DNA of 64,000 nt from Tritrichomonas foetus (GCA_001839685.1 MLAK01000643.1:1-64000); one strand, 5' to 3'. Counted from the first letter of the stretch, positions 1-10,520 are shown. Notes: generated from the letters alone by a model not told the origin. Translations and numbers: made by a program.

Positions 1-830
1 TGGTCCCACAAAATCTTTGGGGGACCATTTTGTAAACCTTTCATATAGGAGGAAATGAATAAGTTAGGTATCTTTATATATTTGAGAAACCCTTCTCCTA
101 TGTATGCAAGAATCAATACAACTTTTGTAGAAGAGAATAGATTATCAAATTAGCTCTCATACTTATTCCTCAAACAAAAACTCATACATGAGATAAGGTG
201 AAATTTGTGGTGAAATTGTAAAAACTAATTGACCATATCAAATTCGATATTGTAAGGGTTATCTAACCGCCAAAAAAAAGTTCGTTTAAAATTTAATTCA
301 CAAAAAACGGAGAAAACCTCTGCGCTGGTATTTTGAAGAATAACTCATACAAACTCAAGATTTATATGTTTCCTCACCAATCTGATCCGAATTTTGCAGC
401 TGATAATATAATTTCCTAATTTCCTCAAATTGATATATCTTTAATTTCGCCTCTATTTCGTTTTAGTATTTCAAAACAAATGGCTCAATACTCATGAAGT
501 TATTTTTCGAAGAAAATTTCGATTTTAAAAATAATCGTCATAACCATGTAAATTCACTAAACGCCATGAAATAATCGCTTCACAGATCACTTCAAATTAA
601 TGTGTATCAGAAAACGTCGACATAAGAAAAATTTAGAAAAATCGATGAAATTAAATATAAAAAAATATTTTTTATTTCGAAATGCAATAGTTCTGTTTTT
701 GTGTTTTTCTTTCTTAATTATGAAATTCTTCCTAGAATTTCATATTTTTAATACATGCATGTGGCGATAGACAACCCCCTTAACATAATAAAATAATAAA
801 AAAATAGAAAGAGCTTGGTGTATATGTATT
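1..830. other. Intergenic, no gene seen
   Basis: No convincing coding region on either strand. The first 27 bases hold an inverted repeat with 7-bp arms (TGGTCCC at 1-7, GGGACCA at 21-27). The rest is AT-rich spacer downstream of the surface-protein gene. Confidence 0.5.
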
Positions 831-2831
831 TTACTTAGCAGATGAGGACTCTTTGTTCTTCTTTTTAACAACGACAACGACAACAACAATTATGATGATG
901 ACAACAACAACAGCTACAACAACGCCAATAATGATTGGAAGTTTTCCATCTAAAGAGCCTGATGATTTTGGAACTTCAACGATTTGATAATCACCAAGTT
1001 CAGAGAAAATAACATCAGAATAACCGGCAACATATCCAACTTCACCTGCTGAAAATGCTCGATTGTTCAGTTCACCAGAATTATATACTGCTTGATTTCC
1101 TATAACTGTTCCAAAAGCAGCCAAAAACGGTTCTTTTGATTTGCCTTTCATATTAAGTGTCAACGTAATCTGATTTCCTTCTGCTTGAACCATTGGGATT
1201 GTTTTAGTTTCAGCATCACCAATAACTTCAATATGGTTTTGATTAGTGTTAATATAAGCAATGATTGGACCTTCAAGTGTGACTTTTCCTTGACCAATTG
1301 TTAACTTAACTACTGATAATTCTTTGGCAGTTAGTGTCAATGCTAATTGATTCGCTGTTCCTTTGACATACTTGCCAGAAATATCAAAAGTTTCTGATCC
1401 TTGTGCTGGTAAATTCAAATCTTCTTGATTTTGTGCCATAAGTTTTAATAAATTGTCCTTCAATACCTTTGTTCCATCTCCACTTGGTTTATCTGAGCTT
1501 CCTGTATCTGGCTTGTCGGTGTCAGTATCTGGATCAACGGGTGTATCATTGCCTGGAACATTGAGAAGTGTACAAGAGCCAGCTACGTAAAAATGAGTGA
1601 TTTGAATATCAGAATATCCTGCCATTGTACATATTGTGTCATAAGCGTTTCTCACTGTTTTAGTGTTTGGTGGATTGTTTATCGAAACTTGCCTACCAGA
1701 TAAATAGCCAAGTGATACAAGGTATGTTTTTCCAGTATTTTTTCCTGTAGATTGAACATTAACAGTGACAGATCCTATTACATTAACAGCTAATGTTGGA
1801 ATTACTGGATTATTGAGATCAAGTTCCAGATTCAAAATAACATTACCATTTCCAGTTATTTCGGCTATCATTGGACCTTTAAGAGTAGCAGTCAAAGAAC
1901 TGCTAACTTCAAGTGATAAATAGCTAAAAGATGTTGCTTCTGCTTCCAAATTGAGTATTGAAGCGGAACCTTTATAGTGTTTGCCTTCTAACTTAATCTT
2001 ATCAATTCCAGAAAGTGTTAAAGAAGATTCCGTTAAGGCATTCAATGCTTCTTGTAATTTCTTTGTGGCTTCGTTGGCCTCTGGTGGTTCTTTGCAAACG
2101 TCTGGGATGTCTGCGTCTGTGAACGTTTTTGTATCTGAATCCCCTATTAATTCTCCGATTTCTGTCTTCTTCTCGCATCGTGGTGTTGTAACATAGACTT
2201 TGATTGAGCCTCCAAAAACAATTTCTTTTTCTTTGCCAGATTCAATGGTACTGTCACCTATCAAAAGTTTTCCATATGTCATATCATTTTTAACAGTCAC
2301 TTTCTTGGCAACACAGCTATCTGGGAGATCTTTGTCTGTATAAACGTTGACATTGCTGCTGGAAGCTGTGCCAACAAATGATTTAGTGCAATACTGATTG
2401 GTAGCATAAACTGAGATTGAGTCAGAATTGTAGACGGTTATAGTTTGTGACTTTCCAGGTGCAATGGTTGTAGAACCTGCAGTTAAGGTTGTTTCTGTCA
2501 TGCCATTTTGAATTTCAATCCTAGATTGCGTAACTTCGCATTTTGTTCCTTTCAAAGTTTCCATGTCAATTGTGTATTTCGGATTGTTCGAAAACTTTTC
2601 ATCAACAACAACAGTGTTTGAACAAGAGCCTTGAATAGTGATTGTCATGTAAATTGTTCCAGCAGACCAGGTTGGTCTGCTAAATGAAAATTGACCGTTG
2701 GCTGGCTTTTGATAATTGCCAGAATAGTGATTGCCTCTATCTACATAAATGTCAAGAGTGCCAGAGTATCGAACTGGAAGGTTTACATTGACCGTGATAG
2801 CGTAGAGTTGAGATATCAAAAGAAAGAACAT
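831..2831 (-). CDS. Type I membrane surface protein with duplicated ectodomain
   Basis: Predicted 666-residue cell-surface protein. The first 11 residues (MFFLLISQLYA) look like a short signal peptide. The ectodomain is rich in Thr, Ser, Val and Asn and is built from repeats. Two small Cys-containing units lie near residues 90-250, each with a phrase like DKDLPDSC or DADIPDVC. Two larger units follow, about 260-420 and 450-625; each starts with a GKHYKG or GKYVKG phrase and ends with AGYSD. A Thr/Asp/Pro/Ser-rich linker separates them. Residues 631-655 form a membrane segment made almost only of Val and Ile, followed by an 11-residue Lys/Ser cytoplasmic tail. No known domain was recognised; adhesion or a glycocalyx role is only a guess. 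The ATG at 2831 begins directly with the signal peptide, which supports that start. Confidence 0.75.
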   Translation of the reverse strand: MFFLLISQLYAITVNVNLPVRYSGTLDIYVDRGNHYSGNYQKPANGQFSFSRPTWSAGTIYMTITIQGSCSNTVVVDEKFSNNPKYTIDMETLKGTKCEVTQSRIEIQNGMTETTLTAGSTTIAPGKSQTITVYNSDSISVYATNQYCTKSFVGTASSSNVNVYTDKDLPDSCVAKKVTVKNDMTYGKLLIGDSTIESGKEKEIVFGGSIKVYVTTPRCEKKTEIGELIGDSDTKTFTDADIPDVCKEPPEANEATKKLQEALNALTESSLTLSGIDKIKLEGKHYKGSASILNLEAEATSFSYLSLEVSSSLTATLKGPMIAEITGNGNVILNLELDLNNPVIPTLAVNVIGSVTVNVQSTGKNTGKTYLVSLGYLSGRQVSINNPPNTKTVRNAYDTICTMAGYSDIQITHFYVAGSCTLLNVPGNDTPVDPDTDTDKPDTGSSDKPSGDGTKVLKDNLLKLMAQNQEDLNLPAQGSETFDISGKYVKGTANQLALTLTAKELSVVKLTIGQGKVTLEGPIIAYINTNQNHIEVIGDAETKTIPMVQAEGNQITLTLNMKGKSKEPFLAAFGTVIGNQAVYNSGELNNRAFSAGEVGYVAGYSDVIFSELGDYQIVEVPKSSGSLDGKLPIIIGVVVAVVVVIIIIVVVVVVVKKKNKESSSAK

Positions 2832-3230
2832 TATAAAAATGAACTGTTCTTCTAAAACGGTTCGTTTTCAATTTAATTTGAGTCGATTTAAATCACTTCA
2901 CACTTATAGTCAAAATTTCGAATTCATTTAAACTTGCGTATACAACTATTATTTCCTCTGAGAGAGTTCCCCAATCAGTAAATAGTGTATTCTCTCTCGT
3001 TGCCACACTTTCCAAATACCATATATGATAATATTCAGAAATAGGCCTATAATTTCATGCAAAAAATGCCTTCGTAATTTTTTTTTTTTTTCTGACTTGA
3101 CAAAATTTGAGGAATGAATTCTGAAAGTCAAAATCACCTTATGTAAATGACATTTAATTGATATATAAATATCATAATCGCTTTATTATTATTATCATTA
3201 ATTAAGTTGGCATCACATTAATTAATTATA

Positions 3231-3304
3231 TCCATTGAAAATTGATTGAAATCTTTTTGACTAGATATTCATTTTCCAAAAGATTTCAATCAATTTTCAA
3301 TGGA
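3231..3304. repeat. Perfect 27-bp inverted repeat (hairpin)
   Basis: Left arm 3231-3257 and right arm 3278-3304 are exact reverse complements over 27 bases, with a 20-base spacer. The arms start with TCCATTGAAAATTG. It lies in gene-free DNA. It could be a hairpin RNA precursor, a tiny foldback or MITE-like element, or a palindrome left by repair. Nothing in the sequence decides between these. Confidence 0.8.
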
Positions 3305-3459
3305 TTTACAATGGGTTTTCAAATTGTGAAGCGAAAGGTCAAATAAAGGCCAAAAGTCGAATAAGAAAATTTGATGTGAACTTTTCATAAGAAGAAGGGG
3401 AAAAAAAAAATCCTCTTTTTGTGTGGATATCACTTTCTAAATTCAAAAAGTTAATTTTT

Positions 3460-4695
3460 TTTGAATCATTAAAACTATGAAAGTGCCGTTTTCATTCGAT
3501 TTGAACAGGTGAAGACTGAACATTTTTTATCAAATGTGAATGTATCAATGGTAATTGAAAAGTCGAGACAATTCATCAAATTTATTATTTCGTGATCAAG
3601 ATTGACATGATTTGGAAAGTGAATTGTCGTTATCAATAGAATAAGCAGTTTGTTAAATGTTAAATGATGAAACAATTTTTTCGAGTAATGGAATATTTAC
3701 AGTGTTTGAAGGGATAGGTTTGAGAGCTCTATTCCTATAAACATGAAAATAAAAACTGCTTTTAATCATCACACCATCAACAAAATTGTGAAGTCTCCCT
3801 TCTGCAGATTGTGAATATCTTTGGGTCATTGGTTAGATCTAAGAACTCACAAAAAGTGAATCAAAATTTGTTGAAGTGAAAATAAAGCGTTGTTTATGTG
3901 AAGAAGTTCCAATTGATGAACTCCAGCGGCATTTGAAGCACAAAAAAATGAATGCTATTTTTCTCTGTTGGCGGGCGATCTATGGTCACTCTGATGGACT
4001 GCATTGATAACTCTTGTAATCAAATATTTACAATTGAACCAACATCAGGCGAAATCACAAAAAAAAAAAAAAAAAAAAATGATGATGACTTTGAAGAAAA
4101 TGATGTGACAGATTGAGAATCAATTGTTTGACTATGAAGTTATTTGAATGTAGTTATTTCCGACTCTCGATTCAGAATTTCATCGGTTGTCATCGCCATT
4201 GTGTCCACTTTTGAAATAAAGTATTGCCAATACATTTCTTCGTTCGTAATTTCTCTATTCATTCAGTTCCTTGAATGCAAAAGTGGATATAAAGTGATTT
4301 AACACAAATTGTTTTATCTACAATTTTCCTATTTCATTCGCAACTCGAGTTGCCATGTTTCTGTCATTGACACTTCAAAAATTGTATAATACATCTGTTT
4401 ATTATCTTGTAAAAGATTATTATTATTTTGGAAATAATTAATGAAAAGACTGTGATTTCGAATTTGTAGAGTCACCATTTATTGAATAATGATCCTCAAA
4501 TATGGAGATCATTAATTGAGATGAAATATTGAGTTTATATCAATAGAGATGAATCAAATTGAGACCTATTACTTTAATTGGCATTGGAATCCAATGCACA
4601 CTATTCTCCGTGAAGTGATTAAGAAGAATTACACCATTTTTGTTCAATATCATTTTTTCGGAAATACAAATTCCTACATTGGCTTTCAATGATAG
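3460..4695 (+). pseudogene. Possible decayed protein gene
   Basis: Several stretches with protein-like composition follow one another on the plus strand in shifting frames. One lies near 3465-3596. One near 3843-4000 contains RCLCEEVPIDELQRHLKHKK, with a CxC...HxxxH spacing. A frame-shifted continuation runs from about 3954 to 4116. A 47-codon segment at about 4550-4690 contains FNWHWNPMH. Stops and 1-base shifts separate them. I do not recognise the family. In AT-rich DNA short open frames arise by chance, so this is weakly supported. Confidence 0.2.
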
Positions 4696-4916
4696 AATCA
4701 TTGGCGTAATAATTTACTTTCTCTCTCTATTAATAGGATATTCCTTCACAATAAATGCGAAAAACTATTAAAGGAGAAAAAAAGTACACTTTCAAGTGTT
4801 TACTCTATAGAAATTATATAAATAAAAACTTTATAGTCATCTTCATTCATTCATTCTTCAAAAGCCAACAACAACACAAAAATAAAAAAAGAAAAGGAGA
4901 GGGAAAAAGCGTATAT

Positions 4917-6422
4917 TCACAGTTCTGCGAAAAGAACAAAAACGCGCATTGCATCTGCGTAGGATGCATTGAAGCAACACAAATGTTTTTCTTTCTTTTC
5001 GTTTGTTTTTGTAGCTGTCATATTTCCGGCTTCAGCCATTTCGTTTGCCTCGTACTCCTTGTGGAGCTCGGTAATTCTTGCTAGGTATCTTCTGGCGTGC
5101 TCACCAATGAGTAGCCTGTAGGCTTCGATTGCTGCTTCTTCATCATACCTCCACACAAATATACTCTTTGGATTGATCATTCTATCAGTTGATGAACGTG
5201 GAATACTCTGCATTTGTGCGAAGCCAAGTTTACAAAGAGCGTACATGCTAGAGCGTGCATCTTTTTCTGACAAAAGCGCACTCACTTCAATTTGATGAGT
5301 GTCTGCAACACCTAGAATACGTAACTGATTGAAACATCGACGATGGTAAGGTGAAAGGGTCTGCTCAAGATACATCTCGATGTGATGGATTTGAAAGGCT
5401 CGAACTGAATGCGCTGTTGTAATATCCCAAAATGATCCATCTGAGCCACCACGAAGAAATTCCATCTGTGAATCTGATATAGTATCTAATAACGTGAAAA
5501 GATCATCACGTAAGTTGTTTTCGTACTTTTGAACAATCTGGTTGTACTCTAGCCGTTGGAAAGGAAGTAATTCACCTCGGAGTGAATCATCATCTTTCGC
5601 CATGGACCTCTGATATGATGAATAATCTGAGCACTTTGTAACTTCAATGATATTCTCGATCAACTTGGTGTAGTCATTACCGAGAGCAGCTTGAGCGAAT
5701 TGGACGATGCTTCTTCCACGTAAAAATGATGCAACGCCTGGCCAATTAATCGTCAGTGAAAACAGGCTATCGGTTGGCGCTGCAGATTTGCTGGATAATT
5801 CGGAAGATGATGGAAGATTTGAAAGATCGGCTAAATTCGGATTTGATGCGGCTGATCGTTTTTTCGAAATTGTGATGTTTTCGATGCGACGGCGAAGTGA
5901 ATAATAGTCGGTAGTTGTAAATGATTCACATTCGATGACTCTTCGAACGAGGATTCCAATTTCAAGTAACTTTTCAATAGCGTCTCCAAAACCGTCAGGA
6001 AGGTCAATTGGTGGTGAAAATGCTGTCGACTTTTTCTTTTTTGATTTGTCCGCTTTGGGATGATATTCGATGATTCCGTGAAAGAGAATGATTTTGAGAG
6101 TTTCCGTCATTGCTGCATTTTTGTACTGTTCTTCGATTGGATCGATTAAAAGTGATGGCGCGGATAAAACGTAAGCCGGAAGCGAACTGACTGAAACATA
6201 CTTATGTTTTCCTTCGTCGGTAATATTTAACACGCCATGCGCATATAATGAGAGTGCAACCGTTTTGGCATCTTCTATTGGAAAATGTGAAGCCTGGGCA
6301 GCTAAGCCGAGAGGACAAGGACCATACGTAGTAATGGCATCGGCAAGAATAGCAGCTGGTTCACCAAATAGTAATCCGATTATATCATTAAAAAGGCGCT
6401 GTTTGACTCCACCTATCGACAT
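4917..6422 (-). CDS. RPC3: RNA polymerase III subunit RPC3 (C82/RPC62)
   Basis: 501 residues. It is a structural subunit of nuclear RNA polymerase III, part of the C82/C34/C31 subcomplex that contacts TFIIIB during initiation at tRNA and 5S genes. Recognised by the overall pattern of the family: an N-terminal winged-helix region opening with LFNDIIGLLFGEPAAILADA, a second winged helix after residue 80 that begins near the EEQYKNAAMTETLKIILFHG segment, a Ser-rich linker near 195-220, and a C-terminal part with SALLSEKDARSSMYALCKLG, a turn IPRSS, FVWRYD and a coiled-coil ending LHKEYEANE. This matches the order in human POLR3C. The last 20 residues (Cys/Phe-rich) look unrelated to the family. 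The reading frame also opens at a TTG one codon upstream; the ATG at 6422 is preferred. Confidence 0.75.
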   Translation of the reverse strand: MSIGGVKQRLFNDIIGLLFGEPAAILADAITTYGPCPLGLAAQASHFPIEDAKTVALSLYAHGVLNITDEGKHKYVSVSSLPAYVLSAPSLLIDPIEEQYKNAAMTETLKIILFHGIIEYHPKADKSKKKKSTAFSPPIDLPDGFGDAIEKLLEIGILVRRVIECESFTTTDYYSLRRRIENITISKKRSAASNPNLADLSNLPSSSELSSKSAAPTDSLFSLTINWPGVASFLRGRSIVQFAQAALGNDYTKLIENIIEVTKCSDYSSYQRSMAKDDDSLRGELLPFQRLEYNQIVQKYENNLRDDLFTLLDTISDSQMEFLRGGSDGSFWDITTAHSVRAFQIHHIEMYLEQTLSPYHRRCFNQLRILGVADTHQIEVSALLSEKDARSSMYALCKLGFAQMQSIPRSSTDRMINPKSIFVWRYDEEAAIEAYRLLIGEHARRYLARITELHKEYEANEMAEAGNMTATKTNEKKEKHLCCFNASYADAMRVFVLFAEL

Positions 6423-6975
6423 CAAAAATAACCGCGATTTTCATTCAATTCTTCTGAAGTCATCAAAGATCCTTCTCTTTCTCGAAAATTTGAATAAAAA
6501 TGATGCCACAATAATCAACCAGATAGTTTTAAACATCACTATACTTCCATGATTCTCAATATTTTTTGTTCTCGTTTTACACTGATCATTGAATTTATTA
6601 TTTTTTAGATATTTCTTAGAACATTACTCGGTGAATATATTTAAACCGAGAACTATTAAGAATTTCTATACAAAATATAGAATTTCCATAATAATGGATT
6701 TCTTAATTTCATTCTAGAAGTTGACAGACTTTCTTTTCACAGCTGAACCATTGTATTATAACCAAACTAGCAAAATATTAATACCAAATTTGGTCAACTA
6801 TAAAGATGATTTGCTTTGGTCAAATGCAGAGGTAAATGAACAACAAAAAAGTTATCATCATCATCATGATGAAATTAAATAAACAGTAAAAGAAAACAGA
6901 AAGAAAGTAGAAAGTGGAATTAGCATCTGTATTACATTCATTTTAGTGATAAAAAATAAAATAAAATAAAATCAA
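6423..6975. other. Intergenic between RPC3 start and Myb gene end
   Basis: No gene seen. Contains a perfect 12-bp palindrome ACCAAATTTGGT at 6783-6794, two GGTCA motifs (6792-6796 and 6818-6822) and a short CAT microsatellite near 6855-6870. This stretch is the promoter side of the minus-strand RPC3 gene. Confidence 0.5.
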
Positions 6976-8109
6976 TCATTTAAACGTCTCTCCGTCATTA
7001 TTGTTTGTTTTTATCGGTGAAAAAATCACAAAAGATGATGGATTTGGCGACATCAAACCACCAAACGCACCAGGCGTCGAAGTGAATCCCGGAATCGGCG
7101 ATATTGGTGTGAATAAGCCAGACTCTGTTGCGAATGGTGTTTGAAGGGAAAATGGCGTGAATGGAAGTGATGAATTCAATCCAGAATTCAATCCGGAATT
7201 TAAGTCTGAGTTTGTATTCACGTCTAAATTGGGGATCTGTAGAGGAGGTGGCTGCATTCTTGGGTGAGGAGCAGCCCCCTCGTTGGATGAATTTTGATTT
7301 CCATTCGAATTCTGTTGCTTTTGTGATGTTGACAAATTTGTCAAATTACTGAGATTTGACAAATTTTGTGAGCTATTTTGGCCATTTGTTTGATTTTGAA
7401 GATTATTCTGCAATGATTGCTGTAACTGCTGCTGGAATTGCTGCTGATGATTTATATTTTGTTGTTGCTGCTGTTGATGCATTGGCTGAGTCAATGACGG
7501 TGGAAGAGGATAATCTGATTCCTTCATTTCACTTCCGCTTGGCGCGGAGTCAAGCTGTTGTTGTCTATCGTGCGGTATCGTCTTTTGTTTGTACTGGCGT
7601 CGACTAGAATCTGGCAAAACATATTCCGTTCCGTTCGAATCGACCTGAAGTCTTTTTGAAATTGAAGAATTCCATCTGTTTTTAATCGAATTGTCTGTTC
7701 GACCAGGCAACATTTTGGCAATCGTTGACCATTTGCTACCCAGCGTTTTATGTTGTTGGTATATTAGATTGTCTTCTTCGGCGGTCCAGGGCATTTTCTT
7801 GACACCTGGATCCAAATGGTTGAACCATCTTTCGCGGCATTGCTTCGAACTGCGATGTGGTAAAATCTGCGTAATTCGTGGCCATCCCCTTGGCCCGTTA
7901 TGTGCGACATAATCTATAATCATTTGATCTTCTTCCTGCGTAAATGGACCTTTTGTGATATTCGGATCGAGGCATTTTTCCCATCTGGCGGCAACTTGAG
8001 ATGGCGTTCGTTTTGGTAGACTTTGGGCTATAAGATTCCATTGCTTCCCATGCGTTTTCACTAATTGTCGCAAAATATTATCTTCATTTTCGTCCCAATT
8101 TCGCCCCAT
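6976..8109 (-). CDS. Myb-type DNA-binding protein, three repeats, Gln/Asn-rich tail
   Basis: 377 residues. Likely nuclear sequence-specific DNA-binding protein. Three consecutive Myb/SANT repeats occupy about residues 3-50, 54-103 and 106-154, each with spaced aromatic residues and a recognition helix: TPSQVAARWEKCL, SSKQCRERWFNHL and TDNSIKNRWNSSI. The second and third are close to the canonical R2 and R3 of animal c-Myb. The remaining 220 residues are low-complexity, rich in Gln, Asn, Ser and Pro, as in many transcription activators. Expansions of R2R3 Myb proteins are known in trichomonads, where some bind core-promoter elements. Another member lies at 53720-54364. Target and direction of regulation cannot be told from sequence. 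Confidence 0.88.
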   Translation of the reverse strand: MGRNWDENEDNILRQLVKTHGKQWNLIAQSLPKRTPSQVAARWEKCLDPNITKGPFTQEEDQMIIDYVAHNGPRGWPRITQILPHRSSKQCRERWFNHLDPGVKKMPWTAEEDNLIYQQHKTLGSKWSTIAKMLPGRTDNSIKNRWNSSISKRLQVDSNGTEYVLPDSSRRQYKQKTIPHDRQQQLDSAPSGSEMKESDYPLPPSLTQPMHQQQQQQNINHQQQFQQQLQQSLQNNLQNQTNGQNSSQNLSNLSNLTNLSTSQKQQNSNGNQNSSNEGAAPHPRMQPPPLQIPNLDVNTNSDLNSGLNSGLNSSLPFTPFSLQTPFATESGLFTPISPIPGFTSTPGAFGGLMSPNPSSFVIFSPIKTNNNDGETFK

Positions 8110-9086
8110 CTGTAATAAACGAGTTCTACGGTTAATTATGTCAATTTCTACCTCAAATTTCTATCCCACAAAATAAACTACAGAATTCTGTGAATTCGGA
8201 AATCTCTATCGTGCGATTAATTTCGTTTTAATTTGACCTAAACGACTTTTTCGCTTAGAAAGTTTGTGATTGAAAATTTTTTATCAAATATTGAATGGCG
8301 AACTAATATTTATCTTTTGATTAAATGTATTAGGTAGCGAATTCATTTCTTGATTTCAGGACAGAAAAAAGTATTTGTAAATTCGACTTCTCTCAAAATG
8401 TAACATTCTGATAATTTTACATTTTGAATCTTTTCAAAAGTCCATAATTTTTGAAATATGAATATTTGATCTAACAATAGATACTATGATGATATTATGC
8501 TATTTCCCTATTTAAATAACAACATAGAATATTTATCTATAATATTTAATCTAAAAATACAATTTTGAATCAATGCAACCTAAAAATCTTTGTAGTAATG
8601 AGAAAAAGATTGAAGATGCATGCTCTGTAGATTCATTATATGCCTTTACTACAAAAACAAGAGTGAATTGTGATTAGAAATTTTGGAAATTTCGAATTTG
8701 GATTCCCTTCAAGGAAAATAATAATAACAATAATTGATTCCAAGTCATAAGTTACTTGTTCTTTAAATATTTCGGATCATTTACAATCGTTTACTTATAA
8801 ATTTATTTTTCGATATATGAAGCTACTCTAATTTCTATTTTTCCATTCGGCTCAATTCACATTTTATAGCCATAATGCTCATTTAAAATTACATAAATGT
8901 GGAATTTGATTTCAATTCAAAATATGAGAATCAATTCACAAAATCAAACATTGTTTCTGCCATATATGCTTTCATTCATATTAATGTTCAATAGATCCAA
9001 ATATAAGAGATTAATTTCTATGTTGATCAATCCATGATTCCCAAAATCTTTATCATTTCACATGTCATTGTTCGTTATCGTTTTTC
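8110..9086. other. Divergent intergenic region, no gene seen
   Basis: Serves as upstream DNA for both the Myb gene (minus) and the small basic protein gene (plus). A TGACC motif lies at 8234-8238 and an initiator-like TCATT at 9065-9069. The rest is AT-rich without an open frame of note. Confidence 0.5.
9065..9069 (+). promoter_or_regulatory. Initiator-like TCATT
   Basis: Matches the trichomonad initiator consensus TCAYW. The A at 9067 would start transcription 20 bases before the ATG at 9087. Confidence 0.35.
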
Positions 9087-9602
9087 ATGAATAAACACGC
9101 GCAATCAGCAATTCGAAAAGTCAGAATGCCAGCCCCAATTGAATCGCATAGTCCACGAAGTAATCAAAGTGAGTCAATGGCTGCAGAATATCAATCCAAA
9201 TTTCCACCAATATCTACTCGCCCACTTTCTTCACTATCATATTCCGAAAAAAGGGATTGTATAAGCGACATAATGGCACTCGGCAGTTTGAGAGCCTTTG
9301 ACGCTGCACATCGCCATCAGGCAGAAATTATGGAAAAAGACTTCAACAGGCAATGGAAAGACCAGGAACGCTATCGAAAGTGGAAAACTAGACAATCGCA
9401 GAGCAGAATTTCGACACGCCGGAAAGACCGCGACAGAGGGGTCCTCGAATCAATCGTGAGCCAAAGAAACCAAAAAAGAAGAGATTTCATCGCGAGTGGT
9501 GTTCCACCAGATAGTGTTCCTTTATATATGACTAGACATCCCCTTCCAAAAGAAGATCGAGCTATTTACACTCGTCCAAATCATGTTTTTTTCTGGGGCT
9601 GA
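9087..9602 (+). CDS. Small basic hypothetical protein
   Basis: 171 residues, rich in Arg, Gln and Ser. I do not recognise the family. The middle part (about 60-130) is predicted helical with many charged residues (MEKDFNRQWKDQERYRKWKTRQ). The ends are likely flexible. No signal peptide or membrane segment. An initiator-like TCATT lies 20 bases upstream, and composition is more even than the flanking DNA, which together support a real gene. A structural or flagellar role is conceivable but not shown. Confidence 0.65.
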   Translation: MNKHAQSAIRKVRMPAPIESHSPRSNQSESMAAEYQSKFPPISTRPLSSLSYSEKRDCISDIMALGSLRAFDAAHRHQAEIMEKDFNRQWKDQERYRKWKTRQSQSRISTRRKDRDRGVLESIVSQRNQKRRDFIASGVPPDSVPLYMTRHPLPKEDRAIYTRPNHVFFWG

Positions 9603-10039
9603 AACACTGTGTGCGTTTTCTAGAGAGAGAGAGATTTGTTTGTGATTTTGAAGTTTTCTTGTTTTTATTTGTTTTCATGTAAACTATCCTATAGATGTCA
9701 AACCACTAATTGATTTTTCTTTATTCATTAAATTTTTTCTCATTCTACAAAACAATTTAAAAGCTCTAGGTTGTGATAGAGTGAATATCCTCATGAGAAT
9801 AACTTGAGTATCTCACAAATATTTCCCCAAATAATAGTGATAGCATTTCTCACATTTGAAATGTGATATTTCCATTCTCTTTGATCGTTTTTATGATATT
9901 TTTTGGATTTTAAGAATGATTACATGTTGATTGCCGACATTTATTAAATTTAATTTCCATTTTCCGTGATTTAAATGATCAACAAATCATTTAATTTAGT
10001 TTTTTATTATTTTCTTAACATTTTAACGCTTTATTCATA
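9603..10039. other. Intergenic, no gene seen
   Basis: AT-rich spacer after the small basic protein. A short GA run (AGAGAGAGAGA) occurs near 9624-9634. Confidence 0.5.
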
Positions 10040-10520
10040 ATTGTTTGTTCGAATCCATCTCAATATTTGGCTGTTTCAACAGAACTTCAATAATTCATAA
10101 TATCGTCCAATACGCGATTTATGGAGTGGCGTCCAATAGATTTTCGAAATTCCCATTCGAAAATACAAATAATATGAAATGCAAATCAAAAATGTTACTT
10201 TTCAAATTAAGAACAATATTTGGCTGTTTTAATAAAACTTTGACAATTTCATAATGACCTTCAGAACATGCTCTTTGAAGTAGTGTCCAATCAACATCAT
10301 TCAAAAATACCACTTAAAAAATATAAAATTATCATGAATTGAAAATGATTATATATCATCTTTAGAAATAAGATCACTGTTTGGTTGTTTCAATAAAATT
10401 TCAAAAATATAATAATGGCAAGAATAACTTTCTGCATGAAGTAGCATCAAATAAACTTCAATACGAAAATCCAAAAATATCATAATGCCAATAAAACATC
10501 GGAATGAAGTGGTTTTCGAA
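10040..10520 (-). pseudogene. Ankyrin-repeat gene remnant
   Basis: Read on the minus strand, four decayed ankyrin units appear in order. PLHSDVLLAL lies near 10510. A unit near 10370-10460 contains LMLLHAESYSCHYY and LLKQPNSDL. A unit within 10119-10313 contains WTLLQRACSEGHYEIVKVLL and KQPNIV. A final piece near 10060-10085 contains VLLKQPNIEMD. Stops and frame changes interrupt them. The LLKQPN phrase recurs about every 150 bases, longer than the 99 bases of a plain ankyrin unit, so each unit carries an extra hydrophobic insert. No N-terminal domain or start is visible. Confidence 0.65.

Larger units (their letters stand above)
2832..4916. other. 2.1-kb gene-poor stretch
   Basis: No intact gene. 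It contains a perfect 27-bp inverted repeat at 3231-3304, a run of 20 A residues near 4060-4079, and a set of short coding-like segments on the plus strand (about 3460-4695) that may be a decayed gene. Both are listed separately. Confidence 0.5.

Noticed and set aside
2949..3137. 62-codon minus-strand frame
   Set aside because: Low complexity, no pattern; expected by chance.
4755..5084. Plus-strand 109-codon frame overlapping the RPC3 end
   Set aside because: It overlaps the coding 3' end of RPC3 and has no family pattern.
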